In this document: piece after piece, positions 1 to 6,319 of the stretch | Layout: the number at the start of each line of letters is the position of its first letter | Position numbering within the stretch: position 1 is the first letter of the stretch | Origin: JBBRFH01 sp038224615 | GTDB lineage: Bacteria > Planctomycetota > Phycisphaerae > Tepidisphaerales > Tepidisphaeraceae | Direction of reading: 5' to 3' | Assembly (NCBI GenBank): GCA_038224615.1 | Contig: JBBRFH010000187.1 | Coordinates: 1 to 6,980 of the forward strand | DNA length: 6,980 nucleotides | Position numbers and translations under genes: made by a program | The notes under the pieces: generated by a model | Told to the model about the DNA's origin: nothing | What the model saw: only the letters and a program-made list of their open reading frames with translations | Database searches by the model: none

Positions 1-662
1 TCCTGCAGGAACGCGAATTCGAGCGCGTCGGCGACACGGCCGTCGTGAAGATCGACGTCCGCGTCATTGCCGCCACCAACGTCGACCTTCAGGAAGAGGT
101 CGCCAAGAATAACTTCCGCGAGGATTTGTTCTACCGCCTGAACGTCGTCAGCATCTACCTGCCGCCGCTGCGCAACCGTCGCGAGGACATTCCTCGGCTG
201 ATTGACTACTTCCTCGACAAATACAACGCCGTCAACGGTCGAAATCTCCGCAAGATCAATCGCGAGATGCTCAACGCGCTCATGCGTTACCCGTGGCCGG
301 GGAACGTGCGCGAACTCGAGAATGCAATCGAGCGCGCCGTCGTGCTCAGCAACTTTGAAGAGTTCACCGAGGAACTGCTGCCCCTGAGCGTCCGCATGTT
401 CGCCCAGCAGCGTCGCAACAGCCCCACGAGCGAGAGCATCGAAAGCCTTACGCGCCGGCTTGCCGACCAGTCGATCCAGGAATACGAAATGCGCGAGGGC
501 GAGATTTACCAACTCGTCATCGATCAGATCGAGTATGCGCTCATCGACCGTGCATTAGGACGCTGCGGCAACGTCAAAACCAAGGCGGCGGATTTCCTGG
601 GCATCAACCGCAATACACTGAACAAGAAGGTCAAGGATCTGGGGATCGAGGCGGTCGACTGA
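1..662 (+). CDS. Sigma-54-dependent transcriptional activator (NtrC family), C-terminal part; 5' end outside window
   Basis: The frame is open from nt 3, so the gene starts upstream; 219 residues are visible. It begins LQEREFERVGDT, the conserved stretch just after Walker B in NtrC-type AAA+ domains. Counting from nt 3: sensor I VRVIAATN at about 19-26, the arginine-finger region FREDLFYRLNV at 38-48, and sensor II WPGNVREL at 98-105. A linker follows, then a Fis-type helix-turn-helix at about 177-215 (GNVKTKAADFLGINRNTLNKKVKDLGI). Proteins of this family bind upstream activator sites and use ATP hydrolysis to open sigma-54 RNA polymerase complexes. The N-terminal sensory part (receiver, PAS, GAF or FHA) is missing from the window, so I cannot say whether it is a two-component response regulator. 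The GTG at 45 is internal to the AAA+ domain and is not a real start. I see no convincing -24/-12 element here, so its targets are unknown. It ends 9 nt from the stop of the convergent gene. Confidence 0.95.
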   Translation, partial: LQEREFERVGDTAVVKIDVRVIAATNVDLQEEVAKNNFREDLFYRLNVVSIYLPPLRNRREDIPRLIDYFLDKYNAVNGRNLRKINREMLNALMRYPWPGNVRELENAIERAVVLSNFEEFTEELLPLSVRMFAQQRRNSPTSESIESLTRRLADQSIQEYEMREGEIYQLVIDQIEYALIDRALGRCGNVKTKAADFLGINRNTLNKKVKDLGIEAVD

Positions 663-671
663 GTTTGCCGC

Positions 672-1310
672 CTACAGCCCCGGTCGTGTCGTCGGGTCAT
701 CTGGCGACGGCGGCATCGCGAGGCGCATCTTCACGCGGATGCCGAGGTCGGTCTTTACGTCGTCCCAACTCTTGAATTTGCCGGCGGCGATCTCGTCGCC
801 CATCGCATCCATCACGTCGCCCATCGCCTTCTTGAAGAGCGTAACGTCTTCAACGCTGTCCTCAGGAAACATCGACTGCACGTCGATTTTCCACTTCGTG
901 CCGTCGCGCTTGAGCTGGAGCACGTTGAGACTGTCGCGCGTCTGCACCGTGGCGGTCTCGCCGGTGATCTTGGCTTCAGCGGTTTCGATCGACTTGAGCG
1001 TCGCCTCGGTCGGATCGGGCAATTCCTTTGCAGCTGCGGGAAACGCCTTGATGACGATCGAGCGGAACTTCTTCTCGACCGGGTTGTAGTTGGCCAGTGT
1101 CTCAAGCATCTTCAAATGCTTCGGGCCGGCGATGACCAGGTCCTTCAGCCCTTCAACATCCGCCGCCGCCAGGGCATTGGTGTAAGAGCGGAACGCGGCC
1201 TTCGGCGTGGACGAGTCGTACTCGCCGGCGCGGGCAGACGTGGGCATCAGCGCCAGTGCGCAGAGCAGGACGAAGCTTCCCAGGCATCGACGGGGCGCGG
1301 AGGTCATCAT
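672..1310 (-). CDS. Secreted protein with probable NTF2/SnoaL-like fold, function unknown
   Basis: A 212-residue protein with a clear signal peptide: basic n-region (APRR), hydrophobic core LGSFVLLCALALM (about 10-22) and an AxA-type cleavage site TSARA at residues 24-28, so the mature protein starts near G29 and is probably periplasmic or exported. The mature part opens with TPKAAFRSYTNALAAADVEGLKDLV (about 35-59), the first helices typical of NTF2/SnoaL or DUF4878-like proteins. Later come alternating strands and GTKWKIDVQSMF (137-148), which resembles the final strand of that fold. No catalytic residues are identifiable, and the tail is proline- and aspartate-rich. The start is ATG ATG at 1310/1307; neither has a good Shine-Dalgarno sequence. 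It is probably the last gene of a minus-strand unit, 72 nt after the TPR gene. The fold call is from sequence pattern only. Confidence 0.8.
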   Translation of the reverse strand: MMTSAPRRCLGSFVLLCALALMPTSARAGEYDSSTPKAAFRSYTNALAAADVEGLKDLVIAGPKHLKMLETLANYNPVEKKFRSIVIKAFPAAAKELPDPTEATLKSIETAEAKITGETATVQTRDSLNVLQLKRDGTKWKIDVQSMFPEDSVEDVTLFKKAMGDVMDAMGDEIAAGKFKSWDDVKTDLGIRVKMRLAMPPSPDDPTTRPGL

Positions 1311-1382
1311 GGTTGTCAGTCTACCGTGGACAGGTGCGCGGCGGATAGGGGATGCGCGCCGGTTTGCATGCCAATGCCTTGG

Positions 1383-2009
1383 TTACGATTCGCTCTGGAA
1401 CTGCCGGGCAAGGCTGATGGCTTTCTCGATGCCGTCGATGCTCTGCAAGGCGCGGTCGGCGAGCGCATAATCGGGGTTGAGCTCGAGCGCCTGCTGAAAC
1501 TGCCGCCGGGCCTCGAAGTAGCGGCCTTGCGAACGGAGCACGTAACCGAGATTGAGGTACGCCTCGTCGCGGTTGTCATCCTGCAGCGCGACGGCCTGGC
1601 GGAAGCATTTCTCCGCCTGCTTGAACTGCCCGTGGCTCGCCAGATTGCTGCCGCGCAAAACCCAGAACCACGCCTGCTCCGCAGCGGCGTCGTCCTCGGC
1701 GGCGAGCTCGAACCACTTCTCGGCTTCGACGTGATTGCCATTGTCCTTGTAAAGATGCGCCAGCGTCATCTGCAGCACCCAGTCCGGGCCGGGCGAGAGT
1801 TCGACGGCTTTCAGAAGCGCTCGCTCGGCTTCATCCGACAGGCCGATCACGCGCAGCGCATCGCCGAAGAGGAACCACGCGTAGCTGTCCTGAGATCGGT
1901 GTTCGAGGTACGGCCCGAGGAGTTCCGCTACGACAGCTTCGCGCTCCTGCTCGTGGGCCATCTTGGCCTGGTGGAGCAATTCTTCGAGCCAATGGTCTTG
2001 TTCGGGCAT
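1383..2009 (-). CDS. Tetratricopeptide repeat (TPR) protein
   Basis: A 208-residue soluble protein from ATG 2009 (MPEQDHWLEELL). It has about four TPR units: residues 42-75 (YAWFLFGDALRVIGLSDEAERALLKAVELSP), 78-108, 113-146 (WVLRGSNLASHGQFKQAEKCFRQAVAL) and 148-181 (DEAYLNLGYVLRSQGRYFEARRQFQQALELNPD). These show the usual G/A-Y-A-P spacing. There is no signal peptide or membrane segment, so it is probably a cytoplasmic scaffold or adaptor; the partner is unknown. The frame stays open upstream to 2288, but that extension is arginine-rich, lacks TPR character and overlaps the small membrane gene, so I chose 2009. No strong RBS precedes it, which fits translational coupling to the gene ending just upstream. 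The region after residue 185 is a short helical tail. Confidence 0.88.
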   Translation of the reverse strand: MPEQDHWLEELLHQAKMAHEQEREAVVAELLGPYLEHRSQDSYAWFLFGDALRVIGLSDEAERALLKAVELSPGPDWVLQMTLAHLYKDNGNHVEAEKWFELAAEDDAAAEQAWFWVLRGSNLASHGQFKQAEKCFRQAVALQDDNRDEAYLNLGYVLRSQGRYFEARRQFQQALELNPDYALADRALQSIDGIEKAISLARQFQSES

Positions 2010-2020
2010 CCGTAAGGCAA

Positions 2021-2275
2021 TTATGACCCACAAGTGCTGGTGGGCAAGCAAAAAGCAGTTAATGCGACGAGTCCGCTTCCCGTGCTTCCGATAACGCGCC
2101 GCGCCGGGTGCCATGATGGAGGAGGCGGAACAGGGTGTAGGTGGAAAGCCCCAGTCACATATGCCGCACCTATTGCGGCGAACGGAATCTCGGCGCGGCC
2201 CGGGCCCCAGCCGAACGCCATCACCCATGTGAACAATACCAGGCAGACGGCGCACAGCGACCCGCCGGTCACCAT
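2021..2275 (-). CDS. Small two-helix membrane protein, probably frameshifted near its middle
   Basis: I do not recognise the family. From ATG 2275 the protein begins MVTGGSLCAVCLVLFTWVMAFGW, a clear first membrane helix. A polar turn (GPGRAE) and a second hydrophobic stretch (IPFAAIGAAYVTG) follow. A TTG at 2305 would add ten residues. As sequenced, the frame runs to a TAA at 2021 (84 residues), but after the GGGG run at 2152-2149 codon third positions become A/T-richer and the protein turns proline-rich and irregular. Dropping one G joins the front to LSTYTLFRLLHHGTRRGAL and stops at 2059-2061, giving about 71 residues, a continuous second helix and GC-rich third positions. So the true product is probably the shorter one, and the gene is either mutated or carries a sequence error. 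It starts 52 nt after the carbonic-anhydrase-like gene's stop and precedes the TPR gene on the same strand. Confidence 0.45.
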   Translation of the reverse strand: MVTGGSLCAVCLVLFTWVMAFGWGPGRAEIPFAAIGAAYVTGAFHLHPVPPPPSWHPARRVIGSTGSGLVALTAFCLPTSTCGS

Positions 2276-2327
2276 CCGCCGTTGCCACTGCTCCCAGCCC
2301 CCCAATGTGACGACCGCGATTGTGTCG

Positions 2328-2780
2328 CTACATCAGCTCGACCGGCTCAAACGCGACGCCTTCATCCTTTCGGCGGAGATAGTACCCTTCGATCTGCTTG
2401 AGCGTGGTGCAATGCCGGATGGCATACGCCGCACGGACGAGGTCCGCTTTCTGCAACTGCTCGACCGACTGTTCGCGTACCTTCAGCCGGCGATCGTAGA
2501 AGGCGCAACCTTCGTGCTGGATGAGGACGATACGCTCCAGGCCGTGCGCATCGACGAGGAAGTTGAGCTCGTCGATGACGCCTTCTTCTTCCAGCCGCGC
2601 CTGCGCGTAGCCCGCGAGGCACGCCGGGCCGCCGGGTAAAGCGACGCGGTCATAGCGGGGCAGCAGCAGACCGTTGAGGACGAAGTCATCGAAGTGCTCA
2701 CCCACGCGGCCGTCCGAGCAATAGATGGCGGCGGCGTGGATACGGTCGGGCGAATAGGGCAGGCGGGAAATGTAACACAT
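2328..2780 (-). CDS. Short beta-carbonic-anhydrase-like protein
   Basis: A 150-residue protein with the zinc-site pattern of beta-carbonic anhydrases: C21-x-D23-x-R25 (IYCSDGRVGEHF) and H89-x-x-C92 (IQHEGCAFY). In the family these are the Cys-His-Cys zinc ligands and the Asp-Arg dyad. Hydrophobic strands IHAAAIYC and RIVLIQHE precede each motif, as expected for that alpha/beta fold. It is shorter than usual (typical enzymes are about 180-230 residues). The family's RNAGN-type segment is replaced by VALPGGPACLAG (46-57), and HEGC stands where GHxxCG is normal. It may be a true CO2 hydratase, a related zinc hydrolase (cf. carbon disulfide/COS hydrolases), or a non-catalytic homologue. There is no signal peptide, so it is probably cytoplasmic. 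It is the first gene of the minus-strand unit and diverges from the glycosyltransferase gene. The start ATG at 2780 has no strong RBS. Confidence 0.75.
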   Translation of the reverse strand: MCYISRLPYSPDRIHAAAIYCSDGRVGEHFDDFVLNGLLLPRYDRVALPGGPACLAGYAQARLEEEGVIDELNFLVDAHGLERIVLIQHEGCAFYDRRLKVREQSVEQLQKADLVRAAYAIRHCTTLKQIEGYYLRRKDEGVAFEPVELM

Positions 2781-2806
2781 AGCAAACTCGTGCTTTCAGC
2801 GGCGCG

Positions 2807-2835
2807 AGTGTGGCCGATGCGCCGGGCGTTGGCAA
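2807..2835 (-). promoter_or_regulatory. Possible sigma-70-type promoter for the carbonic-anhydrase-like operon
   Basis: On the minus strand TTGCCA (2835-2830) matches five of six -35 positions. It lies 17 nt from CACACT (2812-2807), which matches only three of six -10 positions. It sits 26 nt or more ahead of the ATG at 2780, inside the 85-nt divergent gap. The -10 is weak, so this is a candidate only. Confidence 0.25.
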
Positions 2836-2865
2836 GCCCCGCGCGGTACGATTGGACGACCACGC

Positions 2866-3633
2866 ATGACCGACTCGCCGGCCCACTGGATCGTCATTCC
2901 CTGCTACAACGAAGCCGACCGGCTTCCCGTCGACGCCGTGCGCGCCTGGCTGCCCAGCCATCCCGACTTCGGCCTGCTGCTGGTCAACGACGGCAGTACC
3001 GACGGCACTGGCCAATTGATCCACGATCTCGCGGCGGCGATCGGCAGCCAATGCGATGCGTTCGACTTGTCATCCAATCAAGGCAAGGCGGAGGCGGTTC
3101 GGCAGGGGTTGCTGCGCGTGCTCGATCGCTCGCCCCGGACGATCGGATATCTCGACGCCGACCTGGCCACACCGCTCGACGAACTGCCGCGGCTGCTGCA
3201 CGCGATGGAATCCACGCAATCGGACATGGCGATCGGTTCGCGCGTCCGCCTGCTCGGCCGGGACATCCGCCGGCGGGCGATCCGTCACTACCTCGGGCGA
3301 TTCTTTGCGGCCGCGGCGTCGATCACGCTTGGGCTTGCGGTTTACGACACGCAGTGCGGCGCGAAGCTGATCGCGGTACGGCCGTGGACGCGCGGGCTTC
3401 TTGAGGGCCGATTCGTGAGCCGGTGGGTGTTTGACGTGGAATTGATCGCGCGCTATCTCGCCGACGTTCGGATGGCCCCGAGGTGGCCGCGCGAGCCGTG
3501 CGGCATTATCGAGGTGCCGTTGCTCAAGTGGCATGACATCGGTGGCAGCAAGGTGCGCGGGCGCGATTTCGTCCGGGCCGTGGTCGAGCTCGTCGCGATC
3601 GCCCGCAAATATGCAGGCCGACGCACAAAATGA
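2866..3633 (+). CDS. Family 2 glycosyltransferase, ALG5/dolichyl-phosphate glucosyltransferase-like
   Basis: A 255-residue protein covering the whole GT2 (GT-A) domain. Visible motifs: WIVIPCYNEADRL at 8-20, LLVNDGSTDGT at 38-48 (nucleotide-sugar site), NQGKAEAVRQG at 71-81, YLDADLATP at 95-103 (DxD-type metal site in the ALG5 form), AIGSRV at 122-127, a basic patch RDIRRRAIRHYLGRFF at 132-147, DTQCGAKLI at 161-169, FDVELIARY at 189-197, and EVPLLKWHDIGGSKV at 216-230. DADLATP, DTQCGxKL and the W-D-GSK tail are characteristic of the polyprenyl/dolichyl-phosphate glycosyltransferase branch, which moves a hexose from a nucleotide sugar to a lipid phosphate on the cytoplasmic membrane face. No membrane helix is present, unlike eukaryotic ALG5, so it is probably peripheral. 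A weak GGA lies 9 nt before the ATG. The methyltransferase gene follows after 27 nt, suggesting one transcript. The donor sugar cannot be read from the sequence. Confidence 0.92.
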   Translation: MTDSPAHWIVIPCYNEADRLPVDAVRAWLPSHPDFGLLLVNDGSTDGTGQLIHDLAAAIGSQCDAFDLSSNQGKAEAVRQGLLRVLDRSPRTIGYLDADLATPLDELPRLLHAMESTQSDMAIGSRVRLLGRDIRRRAIRHYLGRFFAAAASITLGLAVYDTQCGAKLIAVRPWTRGLLEGRFVSRWVFDVELIARYLADVRMAPRWPREPCGIIEVPLLKWHDIGGSKVRGRDFVRAVVELVAIARKYAGRRTK

Positions 3634-3660
3634 ATCGACTCCCGACATAGGCTCAGCCTT

Positions 3661-4398
3661 ATGAACGATGACCTGTACGAGGAGATGTACCGCGTCGAGC
3701 AATCGCACTGGTGGTTCCAGGCGCGGGTGAAGATCGTCCGCTCCCTGCTCGCGCGCTATGTGCCGCGAAAATCGGTCGGCAAACCGCGGGTTGCCGATCT
3801 CGGCTGCGGCTGCGGGCTGATGCTGGCGGCGCTTCAGGATGACTACGAAGGCGTGGGCATGGACGCGTTCCCGCAGGCCATCGATTTCTGTGCCAGGCGC
3901 GGCATTCACGCCGAGTCGGGCTTTCTTCCCGGTCCGGTGCCGTTCGCCGACGGCAGCTTTGACGCCGCGCTATTTCTGGACGTGCTCGAGCACCTCGACG
4001 ACGACGTCAACTCGGTCGCCACCGCCGCTCGCCTGTTGAAACCCGGAGGCGTGATCATCGCCACCAGCCCGGCGTACCAATGGCTTTGGACGAGCCGCGA
4101 TGATTTCCATCAGCACAAACGGCGCTACACCCGCGGGCAGTTCACGCAGCTTTTTGAGCGGCCGGATCTCGACGTGCTGGCCAGCTCATACGGGAACACG
4201 CTGCTGTTCCCGCTCGCGGTCACCGAGCGCCTCGTTCGCAAAGCAAAACCGCTCAAGGAAGGCGAAGGTGATCTGAAAGTCCCGGCGGCACCGATCAACG
4301 CGCTGTTCCGCGCGACCTTCGCCGCCGAGCGCGCCGCGTTCGGCCGCGTGCGACTACCGTTCGGATTGAGCGTCGTCTGCGTCGCAAGGCGTAACTGA
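3661..4398 (+). CDS. Class I SAM-dependent methyltransferase (Methyltransf_11/23 type)
   Basis: A 245-residue protein with a Rossmann-type methyltransferase core. Motif I is VADLGCGCG at 44-52 (SAM binding), followed by the acidic residue ending strand 2 (GVGMDAF, D68). DGSFDAALFLDVLEHLDDD at 97-115 is the motif IV region, and LLKPGGVIIATSPAYQWLW at 125-143 is the motif VI region. The N-terminal YRVEQSHWWFQARVKIV (10-26) and the segment TSRDDFHQHKRRYTRGQF (144-161) are typical of methyltransferases found in polysaccharide, glycolipid and lipid-linked sugar loci. A C-terminal helical part (about 178-235) includes a mildly hydrophobic stretch but no clear membrane helix. It probably shares a transcript with the GT2 gene 27 nt upstream, so a sugar, lipid or glycan acceptor is a reasonable guess; the substrate is not determinable. 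There is no obvious Shine-Dalgarno before ATG 3661. The gene stops 12 nt before a strong hairpin. Confidence 0.9.
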   Translation: MNDDLYEEMYRVEQSHWWFQARVKIVRSLLARYVPRKSVGKPRVADLGCGCGLMLAALQDDYEGVGMDAFPQAIDFCARRGIHAESGFLPGPVPFADGSFDAALFLDVLEHLDDDVNSVATAARLLKPGGVIIATSPAYQWLWTSRDDFHQHKRRYTRGQFTQLFERPDLDVLASSYGNTLLFPLAVTERLVRKAKPLKEGEGDLKVPAAPINALFRATFAAERAAFGRVRLPFGLSVVCVARRN

Positions 4399-4410
4399 CG
4401 AAAAATCTCG

Positions 4411-4443
4411 ACGGGCCAGTCGACGATCCGTCCACTGGCCCGT
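4411..4443 (-). terminator. Rho-independent terminator of icd, possibly bidirectional
   Basis: A near-perfect hairpin: the arms ACGGGCCAGT (4411-4420) and ACTGGCCCGT (4434-4443) pair over 10 bp. After one C-C mismatch, GACG/CGTC (4422-4425/4429-4432) pair over 4 bp around a 3-nt ATC loop. On the minus strand it is followed 5 nt later by ATTTTT (4406-4401), giving the U-tract of a classic terminator about 30 nt after the icd stop. On the plus strand there is no U-tract, but the stem sits 12 nt after the methyltransferase stop and may also stop that transcript. Confidence 0.8.
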
Positions 4444-4473
4444 GGCAGCATTGCCGTGCGAAGCCGAGGCCGA

Positions 4474-5748
<1,275 letters not shown>

Positions 5749-5756
5749 GGTCTGGT

Positions 5757-5760
5757 CTCC
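5757..5760 (-). promoter_or_regulatory. Ribosome binding site of icd
   Basis: GGAG on the minus strand with an 8-nt spacer to ATG 5748. It favours this start over the in-frame ATG seven codons later, which has no comparable site. Confidence 0.65.
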
Positions 5761-5822
5761 GTATTGGAATAGGTAAAAGCGATCGTGCCTCGCGCACTTC
5801 GATGGCGAAGGGCGAGTCGGGG

Positions 5823-5850
5823 ATTATGAACATCGGCGCGAAAAGCTCAA
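5823..5850 (-). promoter_or_regulatory. Probable sigma-70-type promoter of icd
   Basis: On the minus strand TTGAGC (5850-5845) and CATAAT (5828-5823) are separated by 16 nt. The -10 matches five of six consensus positions and the -35 four of six. Transcription would begin near 5815, giving a leader of about 65-70 nt before icd. No operator is recognised around it. Confidence 0.5.
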
Positions 5851-5972
5851 TCGGCGCGCGCCGCCTCTGCCGCAGCACGACGACGACGCACGATAAGCCA
5901 AGGCGCCGCCGCGAATTACCTCCTTCGCGTAAAACACACTGCAACCAGGCAGCTCTCCGGCGATGCGTCCGG

Positions 5973-6008
5973 CCACCTGTCATTTAGGCAGGTGGGTTTG
6001 TTTGTTCA
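5973..6008 (+). terminator. Terminator-like hairpin on the plus strand
   Basis: CCACCTG (5973-5979) pairs perfectly with CAGGTGG (5989-5995). On a plus-strand RNA the stem extends through a U-G and a C-G pair to an AUUUA loop (9 bp); on the minus strand one of these becomes a C-A mismatch, so the plus-strand fold is better. An interrupted T-rich run (GTTTGTTTGTTC) follows on the plus side. No supported plus-strand gene ends here. It could stop an antisense or small RNA, or be an attenuator-like element in a long minus-strand leader. Confidence 0.35.
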
Positions 6009-6094
6009 AATTTGCGCGCGCTGGTCCACCTCCCTGTTTGGGCTGCTGCAATCGTTCGTGATAGGACGCAAAGCGAAAATCATGGTTCAGATGA

Positions 6095-6319
6095 TACCCT
6101 AACATTTACCAAAAATGCAAGTCAAATATCGCGAAGGCGGACACGCCGGGTGAAATCCGTTTCCGGTGTGCAAGCTGCGACAAAGTGTCAATGCGCGCCG
6201 CAAAGATGTGAAGCGCGAAGCCAGACGCGAAGAACGCTCATTTCTCGCGGTGGTTTTCCTTCGCGTTGATCGTCGCGCTCGTCGCATCTGCGCGGCGCGT
6301 AGTGTTCACTTGGGCATGA
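6095..6319 (+). pseudogene. Possible decayed zinc-ribbon / membrane-helix reading frame
   Basis: In one plus frame, open from 6095, I read DTPGEIRFRCASCDKVSMRAAKM and then a TGA (6209-6211). Reading on in the same frame gives SAKPDAKNAHFSRW, then FSFALIVALVASARR, a membrane-helix-like stretch, and a stop at 6317-6319. IRFRCxxCxK resembles the first half of zinc ribbons common in planctomycete proteins, but the second CxxC is absent. Third positions are GC-rich on both sides of the stop. There is no ATG, GTG or TTG before the cysteines and no RBS. Either it is the remnant of a small gene or a coincidence. It overlaps the end of the GH32 gene by 14 nt on the opposite strand. Confidence 0.2.

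Larger units (their letters stand above)
5749..6305. other. 557-nt intergenic region between icd and the GH32 gene
   Basis: No convincing intact gene on either strand. From left to right it holds the icd RBS and promoter, a perfect but orphan Shine-Dalgarno-like AAGGAGGT on the minus strand (5925-5918), a plus-strand hairpin (5973-5995), an AT-rich block (about 6078-6130) with a short inverted repeat CATTT/AAATG (6103-6117) and a minus-strand TTGACT (6125-6120), and a possible decayed reading frame (to 6319). Several 60-85-residue open frames cross it, but they are arginine-rich, have no RBS and show no domain. Confidence 0.6.

Noticed and set aside
1311..1382. Imperfect GC-rich inverted repeat between the TPR and NTF2-like genes
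   Set aside because: The 7-bp arms carry a C-A mismatch on the transcribed strand, the loop is about 14 nt, and no U-tract follows; not a convincing terminator.
1116..2015. Long plus-strand open frame of 299 codons
   Set aside because: Antisense to the TPR and NTF2-like genes, whose repeats and signal peptide are clear; its product shows no domain and reflects the GC-rich complementary strand.
2010..2288. N-terminal extension of the TPR protein to 2288
   Set aside because: The extra 93 residues are arginine-rich and irregular and overlap a better-supported small membrane gene in another frame.
2034..2639. Plus-strand open frame of 201 codons
   Set aside because: Shadow of the carbonic-anhydrase-like gene and small membrane gene; no motif, no RBS.
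3070..3909. Long minus-strand open frame of 279 codons
   Set aside because: Antisense to the glycosyltransferase and methyltransferase, both of which carry full motif sets.
4437..4454. TGGCA...TTGC resembling a sigma-54 -24/-12 promoter
   Set aside because: The spacing between the GG and GC elements is too short for sigma-54, and it lies in the terminator region between convergent genes.
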